From: Ostrinia nubilalis
Taxonomy: Eukaryota; Arthropoda; Insecta; Lepidoptera; Crambidae
DNA length: 64,000 nucleotides
Assembly (NCBI RefSeq): GCF_963855985.1
Contig: NC_087093.1
Location: 3,665,501-3,729,500, forward strand
Direction of reading: 5' to 3'
In this document: one piece after another, positions 1 through 9,871 of the stretch
Layout: the number at the start of each line of letters is the position of its first letter
Position numbering within the stretch: the first letter of the stretch is position 1
Notes under the pieces: generated by a model
What the model saw: the letters and a program-made list of their open reading frames with translations, nothing else
Databases searched by the model: none
What the model was told of the DNA's origin: nothing
Position numbers and translations under genes: made by a program

Positions 1-107
1 CAATGAGTTGAGTTTAATAATAAAACAAAATGTACTTTTCAGATAGGTTTATATTCTAAATCAACATGCTAATAAATATAAATCGGGAAGAAACAAATTA
101 TCAACAA
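1..107. other. AT-rich sequence, nothing recognised
   Basis: No open frame or repeat end is seen before the Helitron-like repeat that starts at 108. Confidence 0.5.
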
Positions 108-446
108 CTAGCGGCCGCGTGGACCTCGTTTAATTACTAATGATGATGATAGATGGAGTTTCACGGCTTCCCCCGCATGAATAATTTACAAACGTCAAAT
201 TTTTTGTCCAGCGCTGTAGATTTTAACCAGTGACGATAGATGGCGCTTTTTACCCACGTCTTATTTATTTATTGAAATTTAGTTGGTCACATATCGTCAT
301 AGATTATAGCCTATATGTTAATCTGGGTTATAAACAAGAATACTGTAAATTTTGAACAAAATCCGTTCAGTAGTTTTTGCATGAAAGAGTAACAAACATT
401 CAGACATCATGACATCATCCAAACTTTCGCATTTATAATATTAGTA
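108..446 (-). mobile_element. Helitron-like short non-autonomous repeat
   Basis: On the minus strand the repeat opens with an end reading TAATATTATAAATGCGAAAG (447 to about 427) and closes with GCGGCCGCTAG at 118-108, so it finishes in CTAG followed by T. The same pair of ends bounds three more copies here (13819-14025, 19188-19372, 58208-58478). A CTRR-type 3' end without a target duplication is the Helitron hallmark, but no terminal hairpin was proved and no Rep/helicase is present, so the class is an inference. The body has no coding potential. Confidence 0.6.
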
Positions 447-2541
447 GGAAGTAGGATATCACAATGTCCTGAGGATACCTAATACCTAGTATGTAAACTG
501 TCTACTAATATTTAAGTAGGTATATTTAAAAACAAAGCTAGATTTCTAGCTATTTAGTAATGGCGAATTATAATAAGTCAAGCCGCAGATATTTTTTTTT
601 GCCACGGCATCTAACCTCAGATTTTATAACTAAGCCACGGGATATTAAAAGGCTTCAAATATATTAATTGGCGTTCTTTTAAATGTCACCTAAATATCCC
701 AAAGAAATTTGAAAATTATAAATAACTTGAAAAAATTAATTTTCAAATTAGTTTCAGATGCGACTCTTAACGCTAAAAATTTAATAACTATCCCAAAGAA
801 AGTGTCAAATGAAGAACAACAATTATTATTACCAATTTTACAATTAACTAACAATTTACATTGTACAGCTTTAACAAACAATCCTAAAAAAATAGTTCAA
901 GCTTGAAATAGAGAACATCAAATCTTATAAAGGACATCATCCATTTTGGTCCAAAATCAAAAGTGCCGGCCAAAAAATAAAAGTGCTGTATTCTGATAGA
1001 ATACGTCCGCTTTAGCATTTATTACTATGGCACCAAAGCTGTAGCACCACTGTGCATCGTAGTATTTGAGTTCTAAAAATACTACAAAAATATATGAAAC
1101 GTGGATGATGTCCTTTAGCTTCTGAAATAATACATTCGTATTCTTTTAACATGAAAAATGGCCAGGCAATGAAAATGTGAAATGCTTGGAACATATTTTT
1201 TTACATTGTAACTTTGTATGGATTAGCTAGTTAGGGGATGAACATTACAACTGTCTACAGTATTTTTGCGCACGGGTTATGCATAGCTTATTTTTATTGC
1301 TTTATAACCTAGAAACAAGAATAACCACAAAAAATTGTTCTGAATTTGCTTTTATGTGTAAAAAATAGAAAAATTCATATCAATGAATGTATGAAACATG
1401 AACATAGATATGATTTAATTTGTTGCCAAATATTTTTTTTTCTTTCTTTCTTTCATTCTTTCTAATTATTAAAACATAACTAACATCCATTTAAAATTCA
1501 TTCTCACAAGAGAAAAATTAAAATAGAGTCCAAATATGTATTAAAAATGAAAAGTTCTAATTTCCTATCATGTTCCATAGAAGATTTTTTTCATAAAAAT
1601 CTAACCCTATCATGCTTTCAGTATACTGGCCTTGGTAACGTCGTTTCTCAAATCCCACTATATTTTGATGAAAGCGTGCCCCTTGTTCTTGCGAATAAGC
1701 CCCCATAATTATTTATAAATATATCCCAATGAGAATGTGACGTGCATCTTGAGAGACATTCTACTATGAAGATGGAAAATTCAAATCGCTATAACTTCTT
1801 AAAAAGCAAATATTTTCGATTTGTAATCGCACTTTTTTATATACATTTGCTTATATAATCAGAATTTAATAAGTAAAATCCATGCGCAAAAAAAAAAAAA
1901 TTTTTTGTTTACCGGTGTTATCAAAAGTTCTCCACCGCAGCCTTTGAAGGTCCCATTTTTGGGTTTTTCGCTTATATGTCAAAAACTATCTAAATAAAAA
2001 ACCAAGCATCCTAGCGATAAGAATACTTCTAGAGAATTAAAATTAATTTAATTTGTAAGTCAAGTTTTTGTATATCTTGTATAGTTTTCGAGATATCTGC
2101 TCTTCAAAGTTTTGTAAAACATAAACATTTTTGCCTTACATTTTCAAACTATGAGGAAATAGTTGCCATAATTTATTATTAGATGACAAGTTTGGGTTAG
2201 GGTTAGGACAATGTTGTTTTAATCTACCCACAAAATTTAATAAAATTTGAATTTGTGGTTCCTTAAAAATTCACAAAAAATGTTAGTATGGAAATAATCA
2301 ATTTTCGTAAAATTCTTCTTACAAAACGCCAATTTAATAAGTAAGGAACTAGTATAAATAATTCCTAATAAAAGGCTATTTATTGCAAACAAATAATTTG
2401 AATTTGAATAGGTAAATAAAATTATCTCTTGGTAGAAGAGAAAAGAGACACGAGTTTCATACATTTCATACAAAAAAAATATGTTTAAATATCCGTTGTT
2501 TTTTTTACTTTGCTTAGTTTGGTACTAGAAGCGTAGCGTAA
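447..2541. other. AT-rich intergenic stretch, no gene recognised
   Basis: About 2.1 kb with many stops in all frames. It holds a pyrimidine run (about 1434-1462) and several A/T homopolymers. A 65-codon frame at 709-906 resembles no family I know and is probably chance. No terminal repeat pair was recognised. Confidence 0.5.
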
Positions 2542-2545
2542 AATG
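2542..2545. repeat. Target site duplication AATG, left copy
   Basis: AATG directly precedes the left LTR and recurs after the right LTR (10135-10138). Confidence 0.85.
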
Positions 2546-2809
2546 AAATACGTTAGCTGCGATCGGAGGATCGAAAAAAAACCGAATATACTTATAAAAG
2601 ATTTAATTAGAAATTAGAAAATTACATGAAATACTTATAATTAAAACAAGATGAGACCTAATCGAAGTATGATTATGGAATGATAAAATAATGAACTACA
2701 GTTTTTAGGAAAATGTCGATTGACGTCACTTTCACTAATTGCACTTCGGACCATTGCACTAATGTAGGGCAGCAAGTCAGCGATCTTCATACTGGGCGAC
2801 AGCGTAATT
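2546..2809 (-). repeat. 3' LTR of errantivirus
   Basis: 264 bp, identical to 9871-10134. In element orientation it begins AATTACGCTG and ends in TATTT. It follows the polypurine tract at 2810-2821, which fixes it as the 3' LTR. Confidence 0.95.
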
Positions 2810-2821
2810 CCTCCCCCCCTT
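2810..2821 (-). promoter_or_regulatory. Polypurine tract
   Basis: On the minus strand the bases immediately before the 3' LTR read AAGGGGGGGAGG, a purine run that would prime plus-strand DNA synthesis in the retroviral cycle. Confidence 0.85.
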
Positions 2822-2831
2822 AGAACGGCAA

Positions 2832-4505
2832 CTATTTTATCACGTTGAGTGAAAATGTTGCCGGGATCGCGTCATGATGTTGCTGATCTCCGGAAGGTGC
2901 TGGATGCTCTTCCTTCTTTTTAGTCTGGCTATCTTTCCTTTTCTTGTTGAAGCGCCGGTATGCGATGAAGATTGCAAGTATACTCGATGCAAGCAGTATC
3001 ACATAAAATGGGATGGTTGTGTGATATACGTCGAGTGGGATGTCGGTGATATTGATCGGGGCTTCCATAGTGATCTTGTCCTGGAGTCTGTGTAGTCCTT
3101 GCAGGTCAATGGAGTTCAAGTTGATGTGGGATGCTATCCTGATTTGCTTCTCCGTGTCAGATGGGATTTCTGTCAGCTTCAGAGGTTGTCCTCTTATTTC
3201 GTCGTTGTCATTGGTGATGGTGAACTCTGTAGTTTTAAGATGACAGCCAACGGGAATCGTAATGAGGTAGCTTCCTTGAAGTGTGGTGTAGTCTCGTCTC
3301 CCGCAGAGGAGTTGGACTTTGCTGGGTTGTGGAAAAGATAAGACGTAGTGTTGGTCGTCCAACTTTTCCATGGCTTCTTTCTTCAGGGTGACCGTAGAGA
3401 ATTCGCAATTTTCTTTCAGGATCTGATTGACGATGAGCTCGTTGATGCAATCAGGTTTGCTGCGTAGCTGGTGGTGAGTAGCGTCTCCACAGAGATACCA
3501 GTTGCTGAGCTTCGGACATTCTGTCTCTATGTACATGAATGAAATCTCGTTTGTTGCTAGGAAAGGATAGGTCGGGATTAGGGCCTGATTATTTCTATTA
3601 GGGACTATGGATAGATGATAGAAGCTATATATTTCCCTGGATACTATTGGGAATTTATATATGAAAACTATCTGATTATCAGTGTAGTATGAGCCTGGTT
3701 TAATGACATCATAATATTGCCTAAGTTCAAGATTTAATACTTGTTCATTTCCATAGATATTCTTAAGTTTAATTATCATAGATCTAAGAGTGTCCACATC
3801 GATCATAGAATGGTGTGTGCTTGATGCACGGGTAAAAGCTAAACTATTTTCTAGCCTAATTAGTTCCTGAGCAAGGTCTTCAACGTTTTCGCTTATTATA
3901 ATTAAGAGTTGAGCAAGTCTGGCATATTTAACTAAACTATTTTCGTTGTATACATTGCTTTTCAATATTAATTCAATAGTTGTATTAATTTTATTCTGGT
4001 TATCTACAATTTGTGTCAAAATTTTGTCATGTTCGGATATCCATTCCTTATTAATGCTAATATGATTATTAAGTTCCGAGACAATTTTATCTTGGTTACT
4101 TTTAAGAAGATTAATGGCTTTATTGTATTTTATTGCATCAGAATGGTCCAGATTACCAGTTATGCTTTTTATAACGGATCCAAGGCCATCTACAATACCT
4201 CTTTTAACGCGGTTGGGTTCTAATGATTTTAATTGTACTGATACTTTGCCAAGCTTCTCAGTTAAATAGTCAATTTGAGTCTCATAAAGTAAGTGTGTAT
4301 CGTTAATAAGTCGGGACTTGTAACTCGTCAGTTGGGTTTGTAGGGAGTCGACTTTTTCTTGGATGAGGTCAAGTTGAACATATTGTATAAATGTATGATG
4401 GTGAGTAGTCAATCTCATGGGTCCAAGTTTGTGGGGTAGTAGTCCTGGTCCGTCAGCCAAGCTCTCAAGTTTTATCTCTTGAGACCGAGTGATCCGAAGG
4501 ATCAT
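2832..4505 (-). CDS. env: Errantivirus envelope protein, F-type (env)
   Basis: 557 codons, uninterrupted. A membrane fusion glycoprotein related to baculovirus F proteins (family judged from layout). A basic furin-type site RVKR lies at residues 99-102, followed at once by a glycine-rich hydrophobic stretch (from 103) where a fusion peptide is expected. Heptad-like helical sequence follows. A single transmembrane segment (about 496-516) precedes a 41-residue lysine-rich tail. The annotated ATG lacks an obvious signal peptide, but the frame is open and hydrophobic just upstream, back to a possible splice acceptor (minus-strand AG at 4520-4519). Errantiviral env is normally made from a spliced RNA, so the true N terminus probably comes from an upstream exon. 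The longest frame beside the RT frame, and without visible lesions. Confidence 0.9.
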   Translation of the reverse strand: MILRITRSQEIKLESLADGPGLLPHKLGPMRLTTHHHTFIQYVQLDLIQEKVDSLQTQLTSYKSRLINDTHLLYETQIDYLTEKLGKVSVQLKSLEPNRVKRGIVDGLGSVIKSITGNLDHSDAIKYNKAINLLKSNQDKIVSELNNHISINKEWISEHDKILTQIVDNQNKINTTIELILKSNVYNENSLVKYARLAQLLIIISENVEDLAQELIRLENSLAFTRASSTHHSMIDVDTLRSMIIKLKNIYGNEQVLNLELRQYYDVIKPGSYYTDNQIVFIYKFPIVSREIYSFYHLSIVPNRNNQALIPTYPFLATNEISFMYIETECPKLSNWYLCGDATHHQLRSKPDCINELIVNQILKENCEFSTVTLKKEAMEKLDDQHYVLSFPQPSKVQLLCGRRDYTTLQGSYLITIPVGCHLKTTEFTITNDNDEIRGQPLKLTEIPSDTEKQIRIASHINLNSIDLQGLHRLQDKITMEAPINITDIPLDVYHTTIPFYVILLASSILAIFIAYRRFNKKRKDSQTKKKEEHPAPSGDQQHHDAIPATFSLNVIK

Positions 4506-4584
4506 TCCTAGTAGTATCCTGTAACAAATTAGCTGTTTTAGGGATACGTTTCAGGCGGTTTTTAGCTATGGGACCGCGTTTTTT

Positions 4585-7500
4585 TTATGTGTAAATATGA
4601 ATGGGCAAATCTGCTGTATCCTGAGTGTAGCGAGGGGCTACCTTTTGACGTTCAGCTAAAGGATTTTTAATAAAAATTTGTTGCTCGGGAGCATATTGTA
4701 CTTCAGGTTCCCGGTTTTTATTTCTGTTCTCTATAATGGCTGTTCTGTCTACTAGGGATTTGTTGTTAACTATATCGTAAACTATCTTCATTCGATCCCT
4801 ATGATTCTGAAGGTATTGCTGTAAAAGGTGCTCAGTTATGTCGATATTTAGACAGTCTCTAGCGTCAAAATGTCCAGTGAGTAAGTCAAATGGTCTGCAT
4901 TTTGTAAAACTATGTATGGAAGAATTGTAAGCTATAAGCGCATATGGCAAAAGGTTCACAACGGGTTCGTCCTTGTGCTGTAGTTTCAGGAGTCTTAGAT
5001 GTTCTAGGAGAGTCAGGTGAAATCTCTCAATGTTACCATTATCGTTAGGGGAATGGGCTAGGATTCTATGGTGGTTGATCTTGTGCAGTCTAGTAAATTC
5101 TAAGAATAACTGATTGGTGAATTCAGTACCATTATCAGTTACTAACGTCACGGGCACTCCGTGGAGAGTACAATATTGCAATAAAGCCTGTAGTATACTG
5201 AGGGCAGTACCGTCACGCAGATGGTATGCTTGACCGTATTTGGTAAAGACATCGATAAAGGTGACATATTTTTCACTTTGTACAGTGAACAGGTCCATAT
5301 GAACTATTTCAAAGGGTTTAGTTGCAGGAGGCACAAGATTAAATTGAGGTCTAATAGGATTTCGGTCGTATTTGCCTTGACCACAGATGGTACATTCGTT
5401 AATAAATTTAGTGATTTGGTCTTTCATCTTGGGCCAGTAATATTTTCGGGATAAGGACAAATAACATTCATTGATGCCACGATGGTTAGTTTTGCCATCA
5501 TGATAGTGACGAATTATCTCCTGCTGGCGGAGATATTCCTTGACATTTTCTATTTCTGATTTAGTTAGTACTAGGTTCATTGAAGAGCCCTTAAATTTGT
5601 CCTGTATTATGGGGATAATGGAGTACATTGCGAGAGCGGGGCTAATGAGAAGTCCTGTCTTAACTTTGGGGTTGACGTATTCCTTAATAGCATTTACTAA
5701 GTCCTCTTCCAAGTTTGTTTCTGATAGCTGTATACTTGTTCGTATGTGTGTGTCAAATGGTTTGGTCACAGTGGGTTTTCGTTTAACATCATTAACTATA
5801 GTGAGATGTATTTGCCTGTTGAATTTATTCAGGGGTTCGTCAGTTATCGGGATTTCTAGTATCGGGTGTTCGTGGCTAGTATGTACAGTCTCAGTGGAAG
5901 AGTTAGGTTTAGAGAGGGCTACCTCGGTCGGGTTGCCTAATAGGGAATTAAGTTCGTCAATTTCTTCCATTAATGATCTAGTGTCGCCTAGATGAATTTC
6001 TATTCGTGACAAAGCATCGGCATTGGTGTTAATTTTGCCTTTCTTATATTGCACTGTGAAGTCGTATTCGCTCAGTCTCAGTCGCCATCTAGTAAGACGT
6101 GAATTTGGTTCTTTTAAATTCATCATCCACTCAAGAGGCTTGTGGTCAGTCAGTATCCTAAATTTTCTACCAAATAGGTAGGGCCTAAAATATTTCGTAG
6201 CCCACACTATGGCCAAGAGTTCTTTCTCGATTGTGCTATAGTTAATTTCGCTATCATTTAGTGTTCGAGAAGCGTAGCACACAGGTTTATCAGATCCTAT
6301 AGGACCTTGGGATAATATGGCTCCAATAGCCACGTTTGAAGCGTCTGTTGTAAGGTTGAACTCTTTAGTAAAGTCAGGATATTGAAGAATGGGATCATTG
6401 GTGAGAAGAGTCTTGCATTTCTCAAAGCAATTTACGTATTCGGGAGTGAGTAGTATTTTTCTACCCTTTTTTAGACATTGAGTCAGAGGCTTGGTGGTAC
6501 GTGCAAAATCGGGAATGAATTTTCGGTAGTAACCGAGAAGTCCAAGGAATTGTTTAATTTCCTTAGTGGTTTTCGGGATTGGATATTTTTGTATAGCGGA
6601 GATCTTGTCAGGGTTTGGTTTAACACCGTCCCTGCTGATTACATGGCCAAGGTAAGCTGTTTCAAGCTTCAAGAACTCCGATTTGTCCATCTGAATTTTA
6701 AAGTTGGACTCTCGAAGTCTTTGAAATACTTTTTCCAGGTTTACCATGTGTTCCTGGAGGGATGTGCTATAGACAATTATGTCATCGAGATACACTAAGC
6801 AAATATCGTTTTGGAGGCCTCTGAGGCCGTTATCCATCACTCGCTGGAATGTGGATGGAGAATTTTTAAGTCCCATGGGCATTCGAAGGAATTCAAAATG
6901 TCCATGCTCGACATTGAAGGCCGTTTTAGAAATATCCTGGGGATCCATCTCCACTTGGTAGAAGCCGCTGGCCAGGTCAAGTGTGGTGAAATACTGGCAT
7001 TTCCCTAGCTTGTCCAAGACGTCATTGATGTTGGGTATGGGATATTTGTCGTCAATTGTCTTTTCGTTCAGTTTGCGAAAGTCAACCACGAGTCGCCATT
7101 TCTGTTTGCCGGACGCATCTATTTTCTTGGGCACCACCCAGATGGGTGAGCTCCAGGCTGAGTCGGAGGGTCTGATGATGCCCTGTTCCAACATCTTTCC
7201 TATCTGAGTCTTAACTTCCTCTCGGTGAACAAAAGGATATCGATAGTTCTTAGCGTGCACAGGGACCTCGTCTGTGGTCCTGATCCGGTGTTTAATCTTA
7301 TTTGTGAATGTTAATTGCTCACCGTCAATATAAAAAACTTCCGCGTAGCGAGAGCAAAGAGTGATTAAGTTGGCTTTTTCCTCTTCGTTCAAATGCTCGG
7401 TACGTAAGCGCGAAATGACGTCATCAGCGCGCGACGTTGGTTGTTGAGTGCGAGTGCACTCGATATTAAATAATTCAGCGTGCGCGGGGCTATCAAGTGA

Positions 7501-7785
7501 GAATATTATATCGTTCGCCGTGGTGTTTTCTATTTCTAAGTAGCCACGGTTATTAGAGACGGTTGTAAGGCACTCGTGAATGATGCAGTTACAAATTATC
7601 TGTTCCGGGATGAGCGCTTCGCCATTAGCCAAATCTAAAGGAACCTTAATTATTTTAGAGGACATTGCTGGAATAATATCCTCGTAAAGGTTCACGTTCC
7701 GTGAATTGTACATAATATATGAATAGGGTTTGAGGCAAAACGGGTCAAAAGTTGGCTTTCTTTTAGATCGATTCGAGCTTCCCAT
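4585..7785 (-). CDS. pol: Errantivirus pol: reverse transcriptase, RNase H, integrase
   Basis: 1,066 codons open. RT of Ty3/gypsy type: the catalytic YLDD is at residues 332-335, with the upstream MPMGLKNSPSTFQR block. RNase H follows (TTDASNVAIGAILSQ). Integrase has an H-H-C-C zinc region (NHRG, then CTICGQG) and a DDE triad at D831, D884 and E920, giving the usual D-x35-E spacing. A C-terminal module with the PF(D/E)LLTGH block ends the protein. The first ATG at 7785 is not the natural start: pol should arrive by ribosomal frameshift from gag through protease, and the protease lies in another frame behind an insertion. The polymerase-integrase half is thus intact but cut off from its normal translation route. 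Confidence 0.92.
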   Translation of the reverse strand: MGSSNRSKRKPTFDPFCLKPYSYIMYNSRNVNLYEDIIPAMSSKIIKVPLDLANGEALIPEQIICNCIIHECLTTVSNNRGYLEIENTTANDIIFSLDSPAHAELFNIECTRTQQPTSRADDVISRLRTEHLNEEEKANLITLCSRYAEVFYIDGEQLTFTNKIKHRIRTTDEVPVHAKNYRYPFVHREEVKTQIGKMLEQGIIRPSDSAWSSPIWVVPKKIDASGKQKWRLVVDFRKLNEKTIDDKYPIPNINDVLDKLGKCQYFTTLDLASGFYQVEMDPQDISKTAFNVEHGHFEFLRMPMGLKNSPSTFQRVMDNGLRGLQNDICLVYLDDIIVYSTSLQEHMVNLEKVFQRLRESNFKIQMDKSEFLKLETAYLGHVISRDGVKPNPDKISAIQKYPIPKTTKEIKQFLGLLGYYRKFIPDFARTTKPLTQCLKKGRKILLTPEYVNCFEKCKTLLTNDPILQYPDFTKEFNLTTDASNVAIGAILSQGPIGSDKPVCYASRTLNDSEINYSTIEKELLAIVWATKYFRPYLFGRKFRILTDHKPLEWMMNLKEPNSRLTRWRLRLSEYDFTVQYKKGKINTNADALSRIEIHLGDTRSLMEEIDELNSLLGNPTEVALSKPNSSTETVHTSHEHPILEIPITDEPLNKFNRQIHLTIVNDVKRKPTVTKPFDTHIRTSIQLSETNLEEDLVNAIKEYVNPKVKTGLLISPALAMYSIIPIIQDKFKGSSMNLVLTKSEIENVKEYLRQQEIIRHYHDGKTNHRGINECYLSLSRKYYWPKMKDQITKFINECTICGQGKYDRNPIRPQFNLVPPATKPFEIVHMDLFTVQSEKYVTFIDVFTKYGQAYHLRDGTALSILQALLQYCTLHGVPVTLVTDNGTEFTNQLFLEFTRLHKINHHRILAHSPNDNGNIERFHLTLLEHLRLLKLQHKDEPVVNLLPYALIAYNSSIHSFTKCRPFDLLTGHFDARDCLNIDITEHLLQQYLQNHRDRMKIVYDIVNNKSLVDRTAIIENRNKNREPEVQYAPEQQIFIKNPLAERQKVAPRYTQDTADLPIHIYT

Positions 7786-7798
7786 TTACTTAATAAAT

Positions 7799-7927
7799 TT
7801 ATTTAATAATTTAATTAAGACAGCACTTAGTTCTAAGCACTTTTAGTTATAGTAATTTCATGTATGCGTGTTTGTCTTGTTGGTTGTCCTAATAAATAAA
7901 ATAAAATAAAATAAATAAAAAATAAAT
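7799..7927 (+). mobile_element. Short LINE/SINE-like 3' tail inserted in pol
   Basis: A plus-strand segment ending in a (TAAAA/TAAA)n tail (about 7890-7927) interrupts the errantivirus between protease and RT. AATAAAT occurs just before it (7792-7798) and at its right end (7921-7927), a candidate 7-bp target duplication; with that copy the added length is 129 bp, a multiple of three. It brings stop codons in the protease frame. The body, about 90 bp, is too short to assign to a family; the A-rich tail and duplication suggest a 5'-truncated retroposed copy. Confidence 0.6.
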
Positions 7928-8236
7928 CTAGGCCGATAAGACCGTCGAAGTAATCGTGAAACCGATATACAAATAGCTTCATATTATCTTTATCAAAAAA
8001 CTCAGGAAAACACGGCAACGTTATAGAGTAATTATTTCTACTAGTTGCGTGTATGTTTGTCACTTCAAACGGATCAAAGTTTAAGGGATAATTAGCAAAG
8101 TATTGCTGAACAGCTTCGGGACTTATGAAGGATTGGTTTGCACCTGTGTCTATTAATAGTTTAAGAGGAGGGTGAGCTATTTGAATGTACGGAAGTTGCC
8201 TCTGTGTTTGAAGATTAACTTCTATCTTTGCTTTTT
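7928..8236 (-). pseudogene. Errantivirus protease region (pol N-terminal part), interrupted
   Basis: In the minus frame whose codons start at positions 2 modulo 3, an aspartic protease is readable: the catalytic LLIDTGA is at about 8157-8140 (DTG codons 8150-8142), and the flap-distal GLIGLD block ends near 7928. There the frame runs into the inserted tail at 7799-7927 and meets a stop at 7833. The frame is entered from gag by a -1 step at 8231-8237. Retroviral-type aspartic proteases cleave Gag and Gag-Pol; here the fold may be complete but the link to RT is lost. Confidence 0.75.
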
Positions 8237-9473
8237 TAATGTCGTGATCTCCTGAAAATCCTGCTCAGCATGGCTAGTACTTGGCTGTGGTTGATTTTCA
8301 TCAGTCGTCTGGTATTCGTCAGTCGAATTATAATAAATTAATTTGGGAGTAGACTCGGGTAAATCGCTAGTATAATAATCGCAATAGTAATTGTAAACTG
8401 GGTCATGATAAAGGTCGTAGTTGTTGTAATATGAGTAGCCGTCGTCGTTTGTCAAACATTCGTTCACATTCATTTCTCGGTTTTTAAAATAGTTTGTTGG
8501 AGGTGGGTTCCCTGACTTAGTCCAGTCATGTCCAGTCAACATTTGGGAATGCGGCAGTGTCCTTGGGGTGAAACGTTGGACACCACTCATAGGTTGAGGG
8601 GCTTGAAACTGGTTGATTGTTTCGGGGTGGAAGGCGAAACATATTACTGCGGGGGTTGTAATTAGGAGGTGGAGCACTAAACATCCTCTGAGTATTCGTT
8701 GGGATACGCATGTTAGGTGCGCCTGGTGCTGGGAGTTTGAAGGGTTGAGGCGGAGGCCTCATGGGCTGTTGTCCTACGGGAACAGGCCAGTTGGGCACTG
8801 GCATCGGGAGATTGTACCGTGGTGGCGGAGCAAATGAAGGCAGGGGTTGTGTTGCCACTTTAGGGGTGGCATGAATCTTATTGGGTTCGTTACGTTGTTG
8901 GAGATACATTATATTGAGTTCCTCCTGGACGTATTCCAGGGCTTTCTCTATTGTAGGAGGGCGCATACAGCGTATACGGGATCCCAGGGGCTCTTTGAGT
9001 CCACGAACGTATGCCTGCATGGTGACCTTTTTATAAAGATCCCTTTTAGCCTGTACAGTCGTAGGTACTGTCTCGTGTAAAGTCACGTAAGTCATTATCG
9101 TACTGAATAAAGTTTGGCAATGATCGTAAAATTCTTGCGGCGTCTTGTTACTTTGAGTGGCTAAAGAGAGGTCATTGTACAGAGCCGTTTCGTCCCGTTG
9201 ATCGGAAAAGTTATTGATAAGGGCAGTACGAATACCTAACCAACTATCAGGTATCCCGTTGGAATTGATTGTGCATGCAGCGGGTCCTGTTATTTTATTC
9301 AATATGCCATTTATTAAGCAAAGATTGGAAAACTCACTGCCTGGGGCGTTACTCAAATATTTTACTGCTAACTGATCGCAAACGTTAATGAACCTTGTCA
9401 GAACGTTGGGATTCCCATCGAAATCCGGGACTAGGCGGAGGGCCTTGAATATCGTGTCTGGTTCGTGAGACAT
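8222..9473 (-). pseudogene. gag: Errantivirus gag, frameshifted
   Basis: From the ATG at 9473 a 315-codon frame runs to 8526: a helical capsid-like part (to about residue 200), then a proline-rich region rich in P, Q, N and R. Around 8620-8650 the gag-like reading leaves this frame; the family-like C-terminal block (with QPMSG, TGHDW and NPPPTNYFK) lies in the next frame, which stays open to 8222 and ends in a tyrosine-, asparagine- and aspartate-rich tail. The natural gag therefore probably spans both frames and this copy has a single small indel. No CCHC zinc knuckle is seen, as is usual for errantiviruses. A base-calling indel is a real alternative to a true mutation. Confidence 0.75.
8231..8237 (-). 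promoter_or_regulatory. -1 ribosomal frameshift heptamer (gag-pol)
   Basis: On the minus strand the heptamer A AAA AAG sits in phase with the gag C-terminal frame (8222-8677), three codons before its TAG stop at 8224-8222. A -1 slip here enters the frame carrying the protease DTG motif. Heptamers of the X XXY YYZ type are the standard signal in retroelements. A downstream stimulatory structure was not modelled. Confidence 0.75.
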
Positions 9474-9852
9474 TTCGTCAAACGAGTTATTTAAACTTTG
9501 ATTTAAATCTATATTTCTACTATTATCTAATTGACACTGGCGAGCCTGACGGGATTCAGACTCGCGGAGACTATTGGCTCTAGGGTGATAAATCTTGAAG
9601 TTGTAAGATTAACACACAAAGGATAATATAAGGATCTAAAACACTATGATAAAAGGAAAGCAACACGAGATCAATTCAAGTGTACTCACATATATTTCAT
9701 TCTGGTTCTCTCCGTGAATCGAGTTCTGGATTCTCCTCCTGGTCTGCAGCAGGTCCGTAGATTCAGGATACTCGTTGATGGAATCTTGACAGCTTCCCGG
9801 GCGACTCGCGACGCGATTTAGAAAGATCTACTCTCGCGAACCGGCCCGCGAG
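9474..9852 (-). other. Errantivirus 5' leader
   Basis: About 380 bp between primer site and gag ATG, without a long frame. Expected to hold packaging signals and the splice donor for env; no donor could be fixed by eye. Confidence 0.6.
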
Positions 9853-9871
9853 TATCCTACCGACTGCGCCA
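9853..9871 (-). promoter_or_regulatory. tRNA primer-binding site
   Basis: The minus strand reads TGGCGCAGTCGGTAGGATA, beginning with the last base of the 5' LTR. TGGCGCAGTCGG is the primer-site class I recall for 17.6/297-type errantiviruses (tRNA-Ser group); the one-base overlap with the LTR also fits that group. Confidence 0.8.

Noticed and set aside
108..118. NotI site as a cloning-vector remnant (also at 10982)
   Set aside because: GCGGCCGC is part of the Helitron-like repeat end and occurs twice in the same context.
709..906. 65-codon plus-strand frame
   Set aside because: No family resemblance, low complexity and AT-rich; length is within chance for this composition.
2188..2207. Telomere-like word (ttgggttagggttagg)
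   Set aside because: Only about two TTAGG-like units; insect telomere arrays are long, so this is chance.
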